Shown here: positions 43,420-57,050 of the stretch, one piece after another
How positions within the stretch are numbered: position 1 is the stretch's first letter
How the letters are laid out: each line of letters opens with the position of its first letter
DNA from: Holacanthus passer
Lineage: Eukaryota > Chordata > Actinopteri > Pomacanthidae
Direction: 5' to 3'
NCBI GenBank assembly: GCA_025331565.1
Contig: JAFREQ010000035.1
Coordinates: forward strand, 2,294,001 to 2,358,000
Length of the DNA stretch: 64,000 bases
Made by a program: the position numbers and the translations under genes
Notes under the pieces: generated by a model
The model's input: only the letters and a program-made list of their open reading frames with translations
Told to the model about the DNA's origin: nothing
Database searches by the model: none

Positions 43420-46400
43420 TCTGTTCCTCCGTGAGCAAAAGCTTTCATATCTCCTGTGTTAGCAAAATCTGAATCCTGATAATCAGCAAAAGCGTTTTGA
43501 GAGCGTGGCCAGGAAAGAGGGGGACCGACACAAAGAAATGAAAGATGAACTGAGCAGCACGCGAGTGGCCCGACGTATATTAAATGTTAATACTATTATA
43601 TTAGCCTCCTTGGCTCTTTATCTACCCGCCCTTCAGGTTGCTGATGCTGCCCGGCCTCCACCACTCAAACACCTATCGATGAACTGTCAGCAGACGCCGT
43701 TTGCCATCTTCTTCATGGAACACTTCTCTTTCCATAATTACACCTGGAGGTTTTTTCCCATCCCCATCTTTATTCTCCTCTCTTGTCCCACAACCCCAAC
43801 ATGCTGCTGATGATACAGAAGAAATAACAGTCCGTGTCTGTGGAGCTGAGAAGCTCCACTGACAGTCCGTAAGAAACTACATTAACTTTGCATATTCAGA
43901 AACCATTAAGTCTGCAAATCTCAATGGGACTACCTAGTTGAGTAATGATGATTATGATTTTTTTCAAATATTTTACAGCCCTGATTCATTTATCAGTAGG
44001 ATTCCTTTGCATTCATATACACAACAACATATTCAACTCGATTAAAATTCCCCCAACTTTGGCACAATTAGTCCCCATGAGGGCAGTAAAATGATTAGAA
44101 AGGCACAGATCACCACAGGTTCGCCTCAATCCAATTGAGCTTCACAATCTTGAGATAATGGCTGTGTAAACTGCTGACTAACTGCAGAGAGGACATCAGA
44201 TACAGCAAGTGGGGGATGTTATTAAAATTATTGGAAAAAGTGTATTTTCTGGCCTTGGAAATAATCATTTATCTTCATTTGCATGCACAAATGTGAAGGA
44301 TTAATTCGTCACTGTGGGTAAACACCATAAATCTATCAATTTTTTGTCTCTGTGATTTATGTCTTGTGCTTCATCCCATATGATATCAGACACATGGCAC
44401 AGTCGACCACCTCTCGAGAAGCTCCGTATCTCCAGTCTTTCATCTGAATCCTTCCCTCTCTCTGACTGACTCGTGGCTTTGATCCCACACGCAGGAGTCC
44501 TCTTAAGGGTCTCGATCAGCATCTCATAACTGCATCAAGGACGACATATAATATCCCTTTACCAGACCCACTCCTCTGCTCTCCGACGTTAATCTGTCTG
44601 AACGAGCCAGGATTAATACTTCCGCAGCCTACAATATGAACAAGTGAAGGGGCAAAGGAAAACCTGACATCCTCCTGCTGATCCACCTAAGGTCAAGGCC
44701 TCGAACACAACAGACTATGTTGACAAATGTGCACTGAGCCTGAATCAGTCGTACACTGGACTGATCTACAGGGTTTTATATCAAACAGAACAGGATTTTC
44801 CAAAGAGGTCAGGATATTACAAAACAGTGAAGTATTTCTCTATAACATTAAATATTAATATTCATTCAAGTGAATAAAACACAATTCGAATAGCTACAAA
44901 CCAACAAAAGAGAATTGTGTGGGGTTTTTTAAGGTGGCCAGTGTCTTTTCTGAAAAACTGGAAATTGGGACAAATTGGAAAAAATAAGATTTTATTTTGC
45001 CGGAGTTTGGTCCTGTTAACTTATAATTGTTTGTAATTTTTGTCAATGAAAAACTGCTGGGGTTTTTTTTAGGTGTAACAAGGTTATGACAGAAAGTCCT
45101 CTTCAGCCTCTTGTGGCTGAAATGAGTATTACAACAACAAACACTTCGAAAAATGATCCAAAGAAAGCGTTCAGCCAAGTATCAAAAATAAAAATACTGG
45201 ATTTACACAATTGCCCTAACGTTTTATTGGATTATTGTTACAAATAAGGTGTTATTTATTTGAAAAACTCTCCATGCTGCCAGACCATCTATAATCTTTA
45301 ACAATGCATCATATAAACTCATCATATATTTTCTAAGTAAAATTTAAATCTGCAACAACTATACTGTAGTGTGATACTAGAAAGTGTCATATATCCCTCT
45401 GAAATGTTCAGAGTAGTTTAAAGTAGCAAATGCAACATCCTCAACCTCAATTAGTTGAAATGTTTTTTCAGAAAAAAAAAAACATCATTTACATCCAATG
45501 CTTACATTTTACCAGTATATGACAAGAGGATTGAACTCTGATATGGTGAAAGGAAATGACACATGATTACATAATTGCACCACACAGATCATGACATTGT
45601 GTTATATCATCAGTTTACAAAGGAAAGGAGCAACCAATTACTGAGGTCTGTTTGCTTTCAGGGAACTACTCCACAATTAATAATTGCATGGTAATGTTGT
45701 TGGATTGTATCTGAGGGAATGGCACCTGTGTTGTTTAGCATAAATGAACTGAATCTGGTGGAAGTGGATCCTGTGGACAATCTCACATGTGAGGACGTTC
45801 AATTTTACCACCACATATCGAAGAAAGGTCACATTAAATCTGATCATCTATGAAGATATGTATTTCAGACTGTGTGTATGTTCTGTGGTAGGACAGTAGG
45901 TCCAAACATTGAAGACCTCAAGTCAAGATGTTTACATTTTGCATTTCTTTTGAATGTAATATTATTTTTTGTAATATCAGTTTAATAATGTGATTGAAAA
46001 GTTGAATCTTTAAAACATGTACATGAATTTCTCTCAAGAATCTTATAACTTTCTGTTTATTTCCAGGTTTACAATTTTTCAATTTCAATGTGATATTAGA
46101 CTTTCAGACTCTACTGCATGAATAAAAATATTTGAAACATTCAACAGCAGTGTCTCTTCCACATAAGATGCAGTTATCACAATAATTCACAGACTTTATT
46201 TTGGACATTTTATTCCTGTTTATTTCCATGCAGACATTAGTGTTGTTATGAAAGAAAAGTGATGTTGCACTTGAAAACGTGATTTGAAAACGTGAGCATT
46301 TTCCACCTGCTTATATATTCACAGTCTGGGCTGCTGTGTGTGAATGAGTGAGTTTGCAGACACATTGTGTTTCTACATTTTGTTACGCCGTGTGCCTAGA

Positions 46401-49400
46401 TGGACTCAAATCCTGGTCATTCAGTATCAGTTAGTCATCACTAAAGTAAACTATAATCTGGTCAGTTGGAGGGCAAAAGGATGTAAGAGGTTTCCCTCTG
46501 ATGTGGAGCCCTATCCCTATCCTAGACTCCATGGACATGTGACACCTAAAGCCTCCTGCGTAACAGTAAATAATCCTGCCTTCGTTAAACCCAGCCAGAT
46601 TAAAGTAAATCCCTTATGAATTGACTTTTTGTTGTAGTTTCCATAACCACATTAATGATAATATGATGATTCTCCCCTCATTTTCTCTTCTGTGTATCAT
46701 CAGGACATGGATGTGAACAGATTGCCGAACTGATGCGGCCGGGTACATATAGAGCAGAGTCATATGCCCGTGGCTCCATATGGAAATCTACATAGCGACA
46801 TGCACGCACACTCAGACGCACAAAACATTTCTGTAATTTCGCAGCATATTTGTAATTTGATGGAATGAGAAGTGAGTGACCTCTGCAGCCTGTTAAGTCT
46901 AAGCTGTGGAATCCCGAACCGTCTGTTAGACGACATAAGCTTTTATTTTTATTTTTTTTCCAAAATAAAATATGAAAGGGATCTGATGTAATTCTATTAT
47001 GGTACTGCCACTGCTGCTAGGTCCTCTGCTAGTGCTGTTACTGTTACTTCTGATGCTTCTACTGTCATGAAAAATGATAACGACCACATGTAATATTTCA
47101 CTATAACATTATTGGAATGTTCTGGTATATGTGTATGTATCAAACTGCCTGTTATCTTAAGAAAATGAACTCTTTAATAGACCAAATATCCCTGTGTCTG
47201 TGCAGAAGTGACAGATCAGCAAGTGTGTTTAAATGATTGACCAAGATTTTTCATGTTCCATGTAAACACCATATCCCAACTATGATCAGGATAACATTCA
47301 AAACCAGGAAAACACACTCAGTGATGCTCAAAAGATGCTGATGAGCAGGATATTCTGAATGAAATATCCCTTTTATTTAATATTATGATACTGTGTTGAA
47401 CCCCACAGCAAGAGTCTTCTTTCTTTGTTCTCCTGTCCTGAGGGGAGGTCAAACTGCAGGCTGAGCCACAGGACAGCACTGCTGCCGAGTGGAAGAAGGT
47501 AATCTACACTGGAGGGCAGGAGCTCCATGATTTGCACTGTGTCCTTAACACATAGTCTGCAGAATTCAGTGCCACACATGGGAGCAACTGTGAGCTATTG
47601 TTCATCATACAGTTTCCTTTTTAATCTCAGTATTCATGAAATACAGATCTTACAATCAATATGAATCTAAAAAAAAATTACATAAATTCATCAGAGATAC
47701 CTAAATAATTCTTTATATTTCAGTTCTAATCTGCTTTTTCCATGTAGAATAAGCACCAGTCCTTTTTTTTTAAAAGTCTGTTGTAGCACGCCAAACATAT
47801 AAACACATCTTCAACTCTCTCTCTCTCCACTTCTTGGGTCAACAGATTAATTTTGTCATCTGTGACATTCACAAGTCATATTGTGCCGTTTACTCGGCTG
47901 CTTGCATGACAGATGTCTCATGCAATCCCGATATAATCTGGCATTAAGGTTTCATCAATGGAGACTTTCTTTCTCATTCTTTTTTTTTTTTTTCCAAATA
48001 TGTGTGCCACGTTTGTCTTAAGTAGTAGATGTGTGTGGCCTCTTTTACATGCAAGCCCTAGATTCTGGGAAGTGATGTTATCGTGCAGATTTGTGCCTGA
48101 ATTCCTCAGATGGCCTGTGAAGCACGGTTAAGGACACACCAACAGTGTTTTGTCTTGCTTTCTTTTTTTCCTGCATCAGTCTTGTATTCTGACCACTGAG
48201 CAGCATTGTGAGATTTGTATGCTTGGTCAAATCAAATAGACCATAATCTTCACAAAAGACGGCAAGATAAAGGAAATTGTAGTGTCAAACGCATCATTTC
48301 ATTTCTGTGAAAATCATGAAAACAACATGATATAAGATTGAAGCCTCGCTGGAGAGAGGAAAGGGTAAAACATAAGCATGTCAAAACATTCATTTGTCAA
48401 AAAAAAAAGGGAAAAAAAGCCATCTGCTGACCTCACATCCCCCCTCTTGCAGGAGCTGCCCTCGCTGCTCTGACAGAAGCTATGTGATAATCAAATGGTT
48501 TCCTGTGTCATCAGGAGGAAGTATTACATCACACAGTGAATGGACATGTACAGATGTGGCGTTAAAGTAACCAACCAGACACTGACGATCAGCCTGAGGT
48601 AACAACGGGCACACTGAGTGGCCATGTGGCTGTTACGCAGTCAGTCAAACCACATGAGCAAAGTTGAACAATTTCGAAGCCAAGGGTGCATTAACTAATC
48701 CATAAAGTGACTGTGCACTCATGAAATACAGTACGAGCACTGTTTCTAAACTAAAGTGGGCTGTGTCTGTTTGCAAACTGCAATCCATCCACTACTCCGA
48801 AAAACTACAGTGGATGGATGGATGGAATTAGTGGTAATTAGCAAATCAATGATTATTATTAGACAAGTCTTTCATTGATGCCTTTTTTTTTTGTATAAAT
48901 ACATCGATTTTTAAATACTGCAAACATCAATTCCAGTTCCTTCTAAATCAATATGAATTACTGTTTTACATATAAACTTTAATTACCTAATGCTAATTAA
49001 TCATCCAAAACATAAAATAAACAGCATTAAGGCTCCTACAGCTCGATTCAGCCACACAGCTCAAGATTTTTAAAGTTTTAAACAGATATAAAATCCAGTC
49101 TAGTTGTGTTTTGACTCAACCATCTCCTTCTGTACAAATGAAAGCATTTCTTGATAGAAATTCTGCGAAGTGAAAAGCCAGATTAATCATCTGCTGTACG
49201 TTCAGAAGTGGAAACCCTGAGCCCTCGGTCCTGTGCGCTGCCGTCGAATTCACACCCTGTCCATTCAGGTGTGCCCTGACGATTTACGTAGCTGACACGT
49301 GGCAGCCATTAATCAGCTCTTTGCTCGTGGCTGGGAGTGGTGATAAGACCAGAGGTTTAGGATGAATGCTGGTGGAGATGAAAAAGCATTGTATTTTTTT

Positions 49401-49464
49401 CCCCTTTACAGTACATTTGTCATATTGATTCTCAATCAATTTGCATAACAAAGAGGCCAGGTGA

Positions 49465-49468
<4 letters not shown>

Positions 49469-49506
<38 letters not shown>
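49469..49506. repeat. (TC)n microsatellite
   Basis: About nineteen TC units. Confidence 0.95.
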
Positions 49507-49509
<3 letters not shown>

Positions 49510-50399
49510 GTGAATGTGTATTTGTGTGCATGCATGTATTCTGTGCTCAGACGTGGCTCTGGAAAGTTTCTCTTTGTCATCCTGACATTGGAGGAAAGCT
49601 ATTTCTGGATCAGTGTTTGCTTTTGACTCCGATGTAGCATCCCAGAGGTTTATTGACAAGAGGGAAACTGTTGGGTTACTTGACATACACTACTGGCCAA
49701 ACCTCAGATGACCTGGACACGACGACCTCGGAGGAAAAATCAATGGTTATTATTAGCCTTTCATGGAACTCAAATTTGTATTTTTAAGTAGACAAAAACA
49801 AATTCCATTATTCATTATGTATTTCCTCATTCTTTCTATAAATCTAATCTGCTTCAGCTAAAGCCGAGCACCAGGTTCGTGGGAATTTTCTCAGTAATAC
49901 AGATAAACTTCTGTCTAGTTTGGCTCTGATGTTTCTCTACTGAGGCCTGACCTTTGTGTGGATACTGCACATTTCAAACCACACCACTGCAATCACCAGA
50001 AAATCACTTTCTTCCTCCTCTTTATTCAGTCTCTCTCGGAGAAAGTGGCACCTACACTGACACTCTCAGTTCAGATCTTTTTGCAGCATAAAAACATAAA
50101 CACAATGAGACAGTAAGAGAATTAAAAGTGCTGGTGCAGGACTAGACAAGCAAAACAGAATACAACATAGGTTAAGGTGAAAACAGTGACAATAAGAATA
50201 AGACAAAGTGCTAAGCTGCACGGGGGAAAATCAAGAGGCAGGTTATGGTGAATCTGAATTAATGTTTACTGCACATGGGATAAATGGTTTCTAATTTCAA
50301 GAAACTGTTATCTCTGACCGGAGGGGAGGGGCTGTCTAATACCGCTTGGATTTGCTATAATGCTTTTTAGCTTTCCGTGTCATTAACCGGCTAAAAATC

Positions 50400-50511
50400 T
50401 CTGTAAAAAAGCATAAAAGTACTAATGCCCTGAATTGAAAATGTTAGTTCAGTAAAAGTAAGCATAGCCAGGAAAATGTACTTAAAGTATTAAAAGTAAA
50501 AGTACTCTTTC
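50400..50511 (-). repeat. Fragment of the CAGTG-ended repeat
   Basis: It contains CATAAAAGTACTAATGCCCT, TTAGTTCAGTAAAAGTAAGC and GAAAATGTACTTAAAGTATT followed by AAAAGTAAAAGTACTC, all typical of this family's reverse strand. It abuts a Tc1-like fragment at 50512. Confidence 0.5.
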
Positions 50512-50653
50512 CAACTTGTTTGAAACATGTTGCTGGCATCAAATTCAGAATAAGCAGATATTTACAAAAATGGGTCAAACATTAAATATATTGTCTATTG
50601 GACTGTTTTCAATTGAGTATTGAGCAAATTATTATGTTCTGTTTATTTTATGT
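50512..50653 (-). mobile_element. Tc1-like element fragment, copy 5, reversed
   Basis: CAACTTGTTTGAAACATGTT, GCTGGCATCAAATTCAGAAT and AAGCAGATATTTACAAAAAT are the reverse complement of the block around 38221-38268 of copy 3. The match continues through TTTTCAATTGAGTATTGAGC to TGTTCTGTTTATTTTATGT, near the element's left end. Both terminal repeats are missing. Confidence 0.65.
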
Positions 50654-53600
50654 CTGACACTCTTACAATCAGGATTTAAAAGATGCAGCCAAAATATAGG
50701 TCTTAATTTAAAGCATCGATAAATAAACGTTTTTGTGCCATCAAGGTTGTGGAGATGGAGAAGCTTCATCACGGAGCATCCACTCATTTTAAAGTCTTTT
50801 GAGATCTTATAGTCCCGTAATGCTGAGTCCAGCAAGTCATCTGTGTTACATTTCCCGCTGCAACACACGCGCTATAATTCACAGCCTGTTATAGCTCGCG
50901 TTATTGGCTTGCTCAGCAAAGTATCCTGTCTCATCTCACAGAGCAGAACCATATCCATTTTGCTCTTGTCATCTTGAAATTAGAGAGAGCAGACGAGCAG
51001 CCGTAGAACAGGAAAGTGTTATGATGAAGGAATATTTGTTCCTGTTTTGTTTTTTTTTAATGTGTGGCCTCAGGCAGAGAATGAGAAAACTGATTGTGTA
51101 TGGCTCAGTGTTTATGAGGCCTCTTGTCCATGTAATTCCAACAATAAATCAGTTTTGATGTAATGATGAATGAAAAGCTTATCTATCATTTTCCAATCTA
51201 ATCGTCCTTATAATAAGCTCTTATATACACATCAATTCTTTGACAGTGTAATCCTTTAGTGTCACTTAGCTTGATAGACTTGGTTGAGTCCTTGATGAAG
51301 CCACTAATATCCTGATAACATGCAAGCACATGTCTACTTTTTTACTCAGAACATTTTGAGCTGCAAATTTAAAAGCCCAATTTAAAATGGACTAAAAGTA
51401 TAATATAAGGTTTCATGTGCTCTGTTTCGCTAATTTAGCTTTCATTTGCATTTTAGCTGCAAACTTTGCAGTCGTGTCTTTATTTAGAATAAATGTAAAT
51501 ACAGGTTTCATTTTGGCACCAGGTTCTGTCTCTGTGCCAATGCAGCACAGAGGAAATCAGCAGTAGCTGACTGGGGATTCATCCACAGGTGGATGGCAAC
51601 AAAGCTGGCGCAGTGTGATTGCACAGGAAGCAGCGAAGACTTTGCAACTCCATTTGACAGCTTAAATAGACTTTCCAGTTGGTAATGGCACTTCACAAAT
51701 TCAGCCAAGACATTGGCAGGTCAGAACACAGCACCACTTAAGTTGTCAGGCTGAAGTTGCTCTGCCGGCTTGTGTCATTGCGGCACTTAAATGCTCTGTT
51801 TTGATGTTTGGAGCGCTGTTCAGTTGTGCCCAGCACTGTCGGTATAATACTTGAAGCACCCAACTCAGGTTATTTTTTCCTATATATAAGTGAAAATTGT
51901 CAGAGATGTCATTCCAGGCCAATGTTACACCAACTGTACTGCATGTTAAGTGCAATAGTCTGTCACTCTGTTTACCAAAAACAGGCCCTGACTCCATCAA
52001 ATACATCCTTTTGAAATGACTACAAATTAAATACAAAAATAATTTAGCAAAATATACAAATCAAACAAGACAGTGTCTTGTTTTGTTGATTTAGTTTAAA
52101 GTGTGTCCTCCTTCCTTTGTGTGTTTCCCACATTTGCGATTGCTAATTGGTTTCAATTGTGATCATACTCTTCTGGTGTTTTTAGTCTCCGTGGCCAAGA
52201 ATACATTAAAAAAAATACATTATTTAAATAATTCTAAAAATATAATTACTATAATCCACCGTCCACTGTAGATTCAACAGCTTTCCACTGTCCGCTCTGT
52301 ATTTTCATGATTCATTTTTATATTTTGCAGTCAACCAGTGTGGTCAATCGATGCTGCCTCAGGTGACATCACTTGAGGCAGTTTGTCAGATGTCTCACAG
52401 CTCCCTCTAAAGCCACAAAACTTTTCATCACGCATACATTTGTATTCTCAAAGACATGTAAGCACACTTTGATGTGCAAAATTCCTCTTGAAGAAGTCTT
52501 TTGATAAAAGTCTTAATGGAAGAAATTTTGCCTTTTACTGTCAAAGTCAAAAGTCTCTTATTTGAAGTTTTGGTGTTGGCAATCTTTATGGGTTTTTTTT
52601 ATTCATTTTACAATACATTATATATTTGTTTCTCATTGTCTATTATGGATCAAGAGAACTGCTTCTACATGCTGAGAATTTATCCCCATCGTAATGCAGA
52701 CAATAAGAGAAACTCCCCTCAGGCTGAACACTGTGGACCATGAACCCCTGTAGTGCATACATCCGTCATCTCTAGCGCCATGAAGAGAGCGTGTGCCCTT
52801 AGTCCATCCTCACCATAAGTCAACTTATGATGCCAAATTGAATTTTGATGAACAGATGAAAAGAGGTTTTTTTGCTGACCTGGTGAAAGTCATTCAAGCG
52901 TTCATCTTTCGACGGTTGATTTAAATCTCTCTCTAGCCATTGCTTCAATCACAATCGTTTCACACACTTTGCACGGTTTGTGCAAAATGAAAATGCTGCA
53001 GCAAAACTCTATGAAAAAAAATGTTTTTACTGGACTTGCACTTGCACAGTGTTTGAGAAAATGTTGTGAAGGACTGAGAAGAACAAATTCCTCACTCATC
53101 CTGTCATCTCTGGGAGCGCGCCTCCTCCCCTCTCTGTCTCCTCTCCGTCTCTTTCTATCATGTTCTGAATTTCAAATTTGTCACCACCATCCTCTGTCCT
53201 TGAGTCCTGGCTCGCTGGTAATTAAATTAGCAGGATGAAGTGCGCAGGTACTTCAACCCATTCATATATTTTAAGTTAACAGCCTTCCAGTTGACTGACA
53301 GTCTTTGCTAAGAACATGCACGGCCCCACGTGTCTACATGGCGATGGTCGTTGCATGTTGGGAAATAATCAGTGATTCCTGTCTGTCATTCAAGTAAACA
53401 GCACATTTCAGTTTCATAATATCAGCACACAGCATCTACTCCAGTGTCTATTTGATATGTTTTTCTCTTTCTCTGTCGAATGACCTATTTCTTATCTGCT
53501 TCTGATAGCTTATTCTACTTTATACTGATGCCTTTGGGTTGTTAAATGACCCCTCTGATGTGTAGCAAAGGAAAGACAACATGTCACCGTTCCAACATTC

Positions 53601-53748
53601 ATTTAGCTCCATCTCACATTTTTCAGCATATCACCTGAATTATTACTGTCCTATACGGAGCACAGCAAATTATGCCACTGAAAGAAGCATTAATAAATGA
53701 TAAACCAGCAGCTGTGAGCGTCAGTGTTATGCAATCACGCCCGACCAG

Positions 53749-53769
53749 TAGTGTGTGTGTGTGTGTGTG
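53749..53769. repeat. (GT)n microsatellite
   Basis: About ten GT units, with further GTGTGAGTGTGTGTGAGAGA-type sequence following to about 53810. Confidence 0.85.
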
Positions 53770-54599
53770 AGTGCATTTCTGTGTGAGTGTGTGTGAGAGA
53801 GAAAGAGGGAGTTAGATGACCATGTTGCTGAGGTGCGAAAGAGGGACTGAAGTGGCCGAGACTCCAGCGACGAGGCTGCGTGAGACTTATCCATATTGAT
53901 GCAGTATTTACCACCACCGCCTCCTTGCACTGACCTGAAAGTTACTGTTTATTGCATTATTAAAAAGGCTCGAGGGCTTCAAGTGCTCTGAACAATATAT
54001 AGAGAATGAGAGGAGTTTGATATTTTATGCTTCAACGACACACAGCGAATGCATATATTTGGATGCATATTCGCTGCCTAGTTAACACTTGTACTTTTTA
54101 AAGGTGCTCATTCAGTAGAGAGTGCCGGGAGTGCAAACACTTACTGAAACAGCATGTACTGCACAACACAAGTATCCATGGAGAACCATGTGTGAAGTGT
54201 GAAAATGGTTTCAGAATGTTGTTTATGCGTATCAAGTAAGCAGCCAGTTAGTTAACCGTGCGTCATCCAGTGCTCACGTGTCCTCAGGAGCAAAATGCAT
54301 CACTACACAGCCGAGTTATAAGGTAATGATTACTTTTGTGGCCTGTGCAGTCCAATCAACACATTTGCACGACAACGGTTGAAGAGGTGCATGAGATGGC
54401 GATGTTTGTCCAGTGAATCCAGAGGGGTTTAACACTGCACAACACTTGAACCAGGTCACTTTGCATCTTTGCTCCAAGTCCTGTAAGACTGTTTTTAATC
54501 ATTATGCTCCAGTTGTTGCAGCAATCTATTAGTTAACCGGAGGTGTGCCCCAACTCTCATTCAACTAAGCTCATTTAGAATTAGTCTGACATGCATCGG

Positions 54600-54621
54600 T
54601 TGTGTGTGTGTGTGTGTGTGT
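54600..54621. repeat. (TG)n microsatellite
   Basis: About eleven uninterrupted TG units. Confidence 0.9.
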
Positions 54622-56904
54622 TTGTGTGGTTTTCCCAATTCCATACATACAGTATTTTACGTTTATGCCTCCCTCTTAGTACAGACACTCATGGTGCCCA
54701 GAGGATGAATCCTAATGACTAGTGACTCATGGCCTCACAGAGGGAACCACAACTATATAAGAACCCTTCATGTGAAGATATCCTGTCAAAGGCAGAGAGG
54801 AGCTGATTCCAGAGTTTTCTATAATCGTAACTTTTACACAAATTGATTCAAACTTGTAAATGCAATAGGCTATAAATCTGTGTGACCAGGGAAACTCATT
54901 GACATTGCAACAGGAAATCATGATGTCTTTGATGTTGTAGTACTTTGCTTGCTATTATTTTAAAATGTGTTTTAACATCCAGGGCACAAAGCTTTGCTGA
55001 GTTTACTCTTTCAACCATAGAACGATCATGCAAGATTGAAGTGTTATATAATAAAAAATAATGTCTAAATAAACAGCTAAAATGTATAAAGGAGTAATTT
55101 TAGCCAGAGAAATAATTTCGAGTGGAAGCAATTTGGCCTTTTGTTTTCATTCCATCTCTTATCTGTTGTGACACAGAGATTGTAAAGCTGCGTTGGGGCC
55201 GCATGTCAAAACTAATCAAGGTCAGATTGCTGCGAATGATATTGAAATATCAGTGCACTGGAGCTGTATGTAGATGCCAGAGATTAGTTACAGCTTCAGT
55301 GTCCTCAAGGATGGAAATTTTGGGTCCCATAGGAGTGAAAGTGCTGTGGCTGCAGCTGGCTGATGGGGAAACCTTATCAGCAAGTCGCAGGGAGGTGTGT
55401 GTGTGTTTATGTGTGTGTGTTAACAGATAATCTTGATCACAACTTTTGAATTTGAACTATTTCATTGCAACAACTACATTTGTATTTGATGGAAAAAGGG
55501 AGGCTTGAAGATCCTCGCTACTTGAATCCAAGCAGCGTTTGTACTGATTGTGAGCTCCCAGAGACTGTGACACAGCTGGACAGAAACCCACAGTGTGAGA
55601 CCCACAGCAATTTTGAGCCATGGCCACCACCTACACAGTCAGCTTGACTTTCTGTTTACTCCTCTCCCAACTGTTGCCACCATACTGACATTTAAAATGT
55701 ATGACTAACCAATTAGTGGCATTTCTGAAGGGTAAATCAATCAAAAGAGAAAAAACTGCGAGGGCTTCTGCTGGTCATGGTCGTTTGATTGACACCTTGG
55801 CCGGCTCACATGAAATACAATTAGCCGATACAATCAGCCCATGACCTCTCAGACAGGTCAGTCGGACGGCGAAACGGCGGTCTGCCTGAGCTGTGTGACC
55901 AAATGAAAAGAGTACACGTGAGTTTGAACAAGGAGATGAATACCTGATGAGAAAGATCTGATTCAGGAGATGTTGTAAAGTGAAAAGCCGTCATAGGGTT
56001 TTGGCAGTAATTATATTATCGGGGTTTGTAAGTGTTATTGATGAAAGCTGTTAACACTGTTGCTGCTGAGATTTCAAGCTTTCTATGCAAGCAGACCAGT
56101 GATGTCCTTTGCTTTTTTGCTTTTATTAACATCTTTCCTTCAAACACTGGATGAAAAGAGGAAAGAACAACATCAAGGAAACTCTTTGATATATGCAGAT
56201 TGTGGAAGGACTTTTTTTTTTTTTGCAAAGCACCTCAGTAATAAAGCCTAAAAGCGAAGCCAGATTGGACACATACTGTATAATGTGCCATTATAAAGGC
56301 AGATGGAACAGAGCTTGAAAAATAATGTGAAGTTGCTTTTATATTTGTTAGACGTGTGGCAACCAAAGTAGTTGGCAAGCATCCATAAAACCATTAGTCT
56401 GCGTCCAAAATGTAGTGGGTCAGCAGACATCAGGGAACGACTGGCAACAAAGTGAAAGCAAAGTAAATCTGGCTAATGCCAATTTCAAATTTATCTTTAA
56501 GTCATCATCAATCATGTGGACAAAATTTCCTTTAGTCAAATGTAATAACCAATAGTTTCCTGACATGTTTTGGTCGTTATTTGATGATTGTGTACAATAA
56601 GTGATTGCAATCGATCAATACTGGCTAATTTCTGTAAACCTAATGTTGTGTTTAGGATCTCAGAGACCACAGGCCCTATTTAACAGCTACTTAACATTGT
56701 TTAATTAGCCTGATATGACTTTTCCTAATTAAATGAGAATGAATGATTATACAGTAATCATGCTTTTGAAGTACACTACAGAAAATTGCCTCTGTTTGGC
56801 CCCAGCTGTAAAACATGGTTAAATACAAGGAATTTTCATAAGCTCTATTTTATAAAACTACTGTGTGGCTTAATATTATAATTTATAGGTTGACTTATTT
56901 TTTG

Positions 56905-57050
56905 AAGTAACAATCTGAATGTGCAAAATAAGTAGTTACTACTAAAGCTGTTACATAAATATAATGGAATAAAACTTGCAATATTTGTCACCTAAGTATG
57001 TCAGAATTGTACTTAATCATATTTCAATACTTAACATAAGTAAAGTCAGA
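56905..57050 (-). repeat. Worn copy of the CAGTG-ended repeat, reversed
   Basis: AGTAGTTACTACTAAAGCTG, TTACATAAATATAATGGAAT and AAAACTTGCAATATTTGTCA, then CAGAATTGTACTTAATCAT, correspond in order to the reverse strand of the repeat at 22472 and 62389. The ends are not preserved. Confidence 0.45.

Larger units (their letters stand above)
42932..50399. other. Intergenic sequence without identifiable genes
   Basis: It holds CA and TC microsatellites, poly(T) tracts (for example 47978-47993) and AT-rich DNA. A possible cryptic terminal exon at about 46704-46970 has an acceptor-like end, a 29-codon frame and an AATAAA, but nothing identifies a gene. A complex stretch at about 44060-44230 could be regulatory. 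Confidence 0.65.

Noticed and set aside
49685..49700. TACACTACTGGCCAAA resembling a Tc1 terminal repeat
   Set aside because: The match ends after about 16 bases and no second end or transposase sequence was found.
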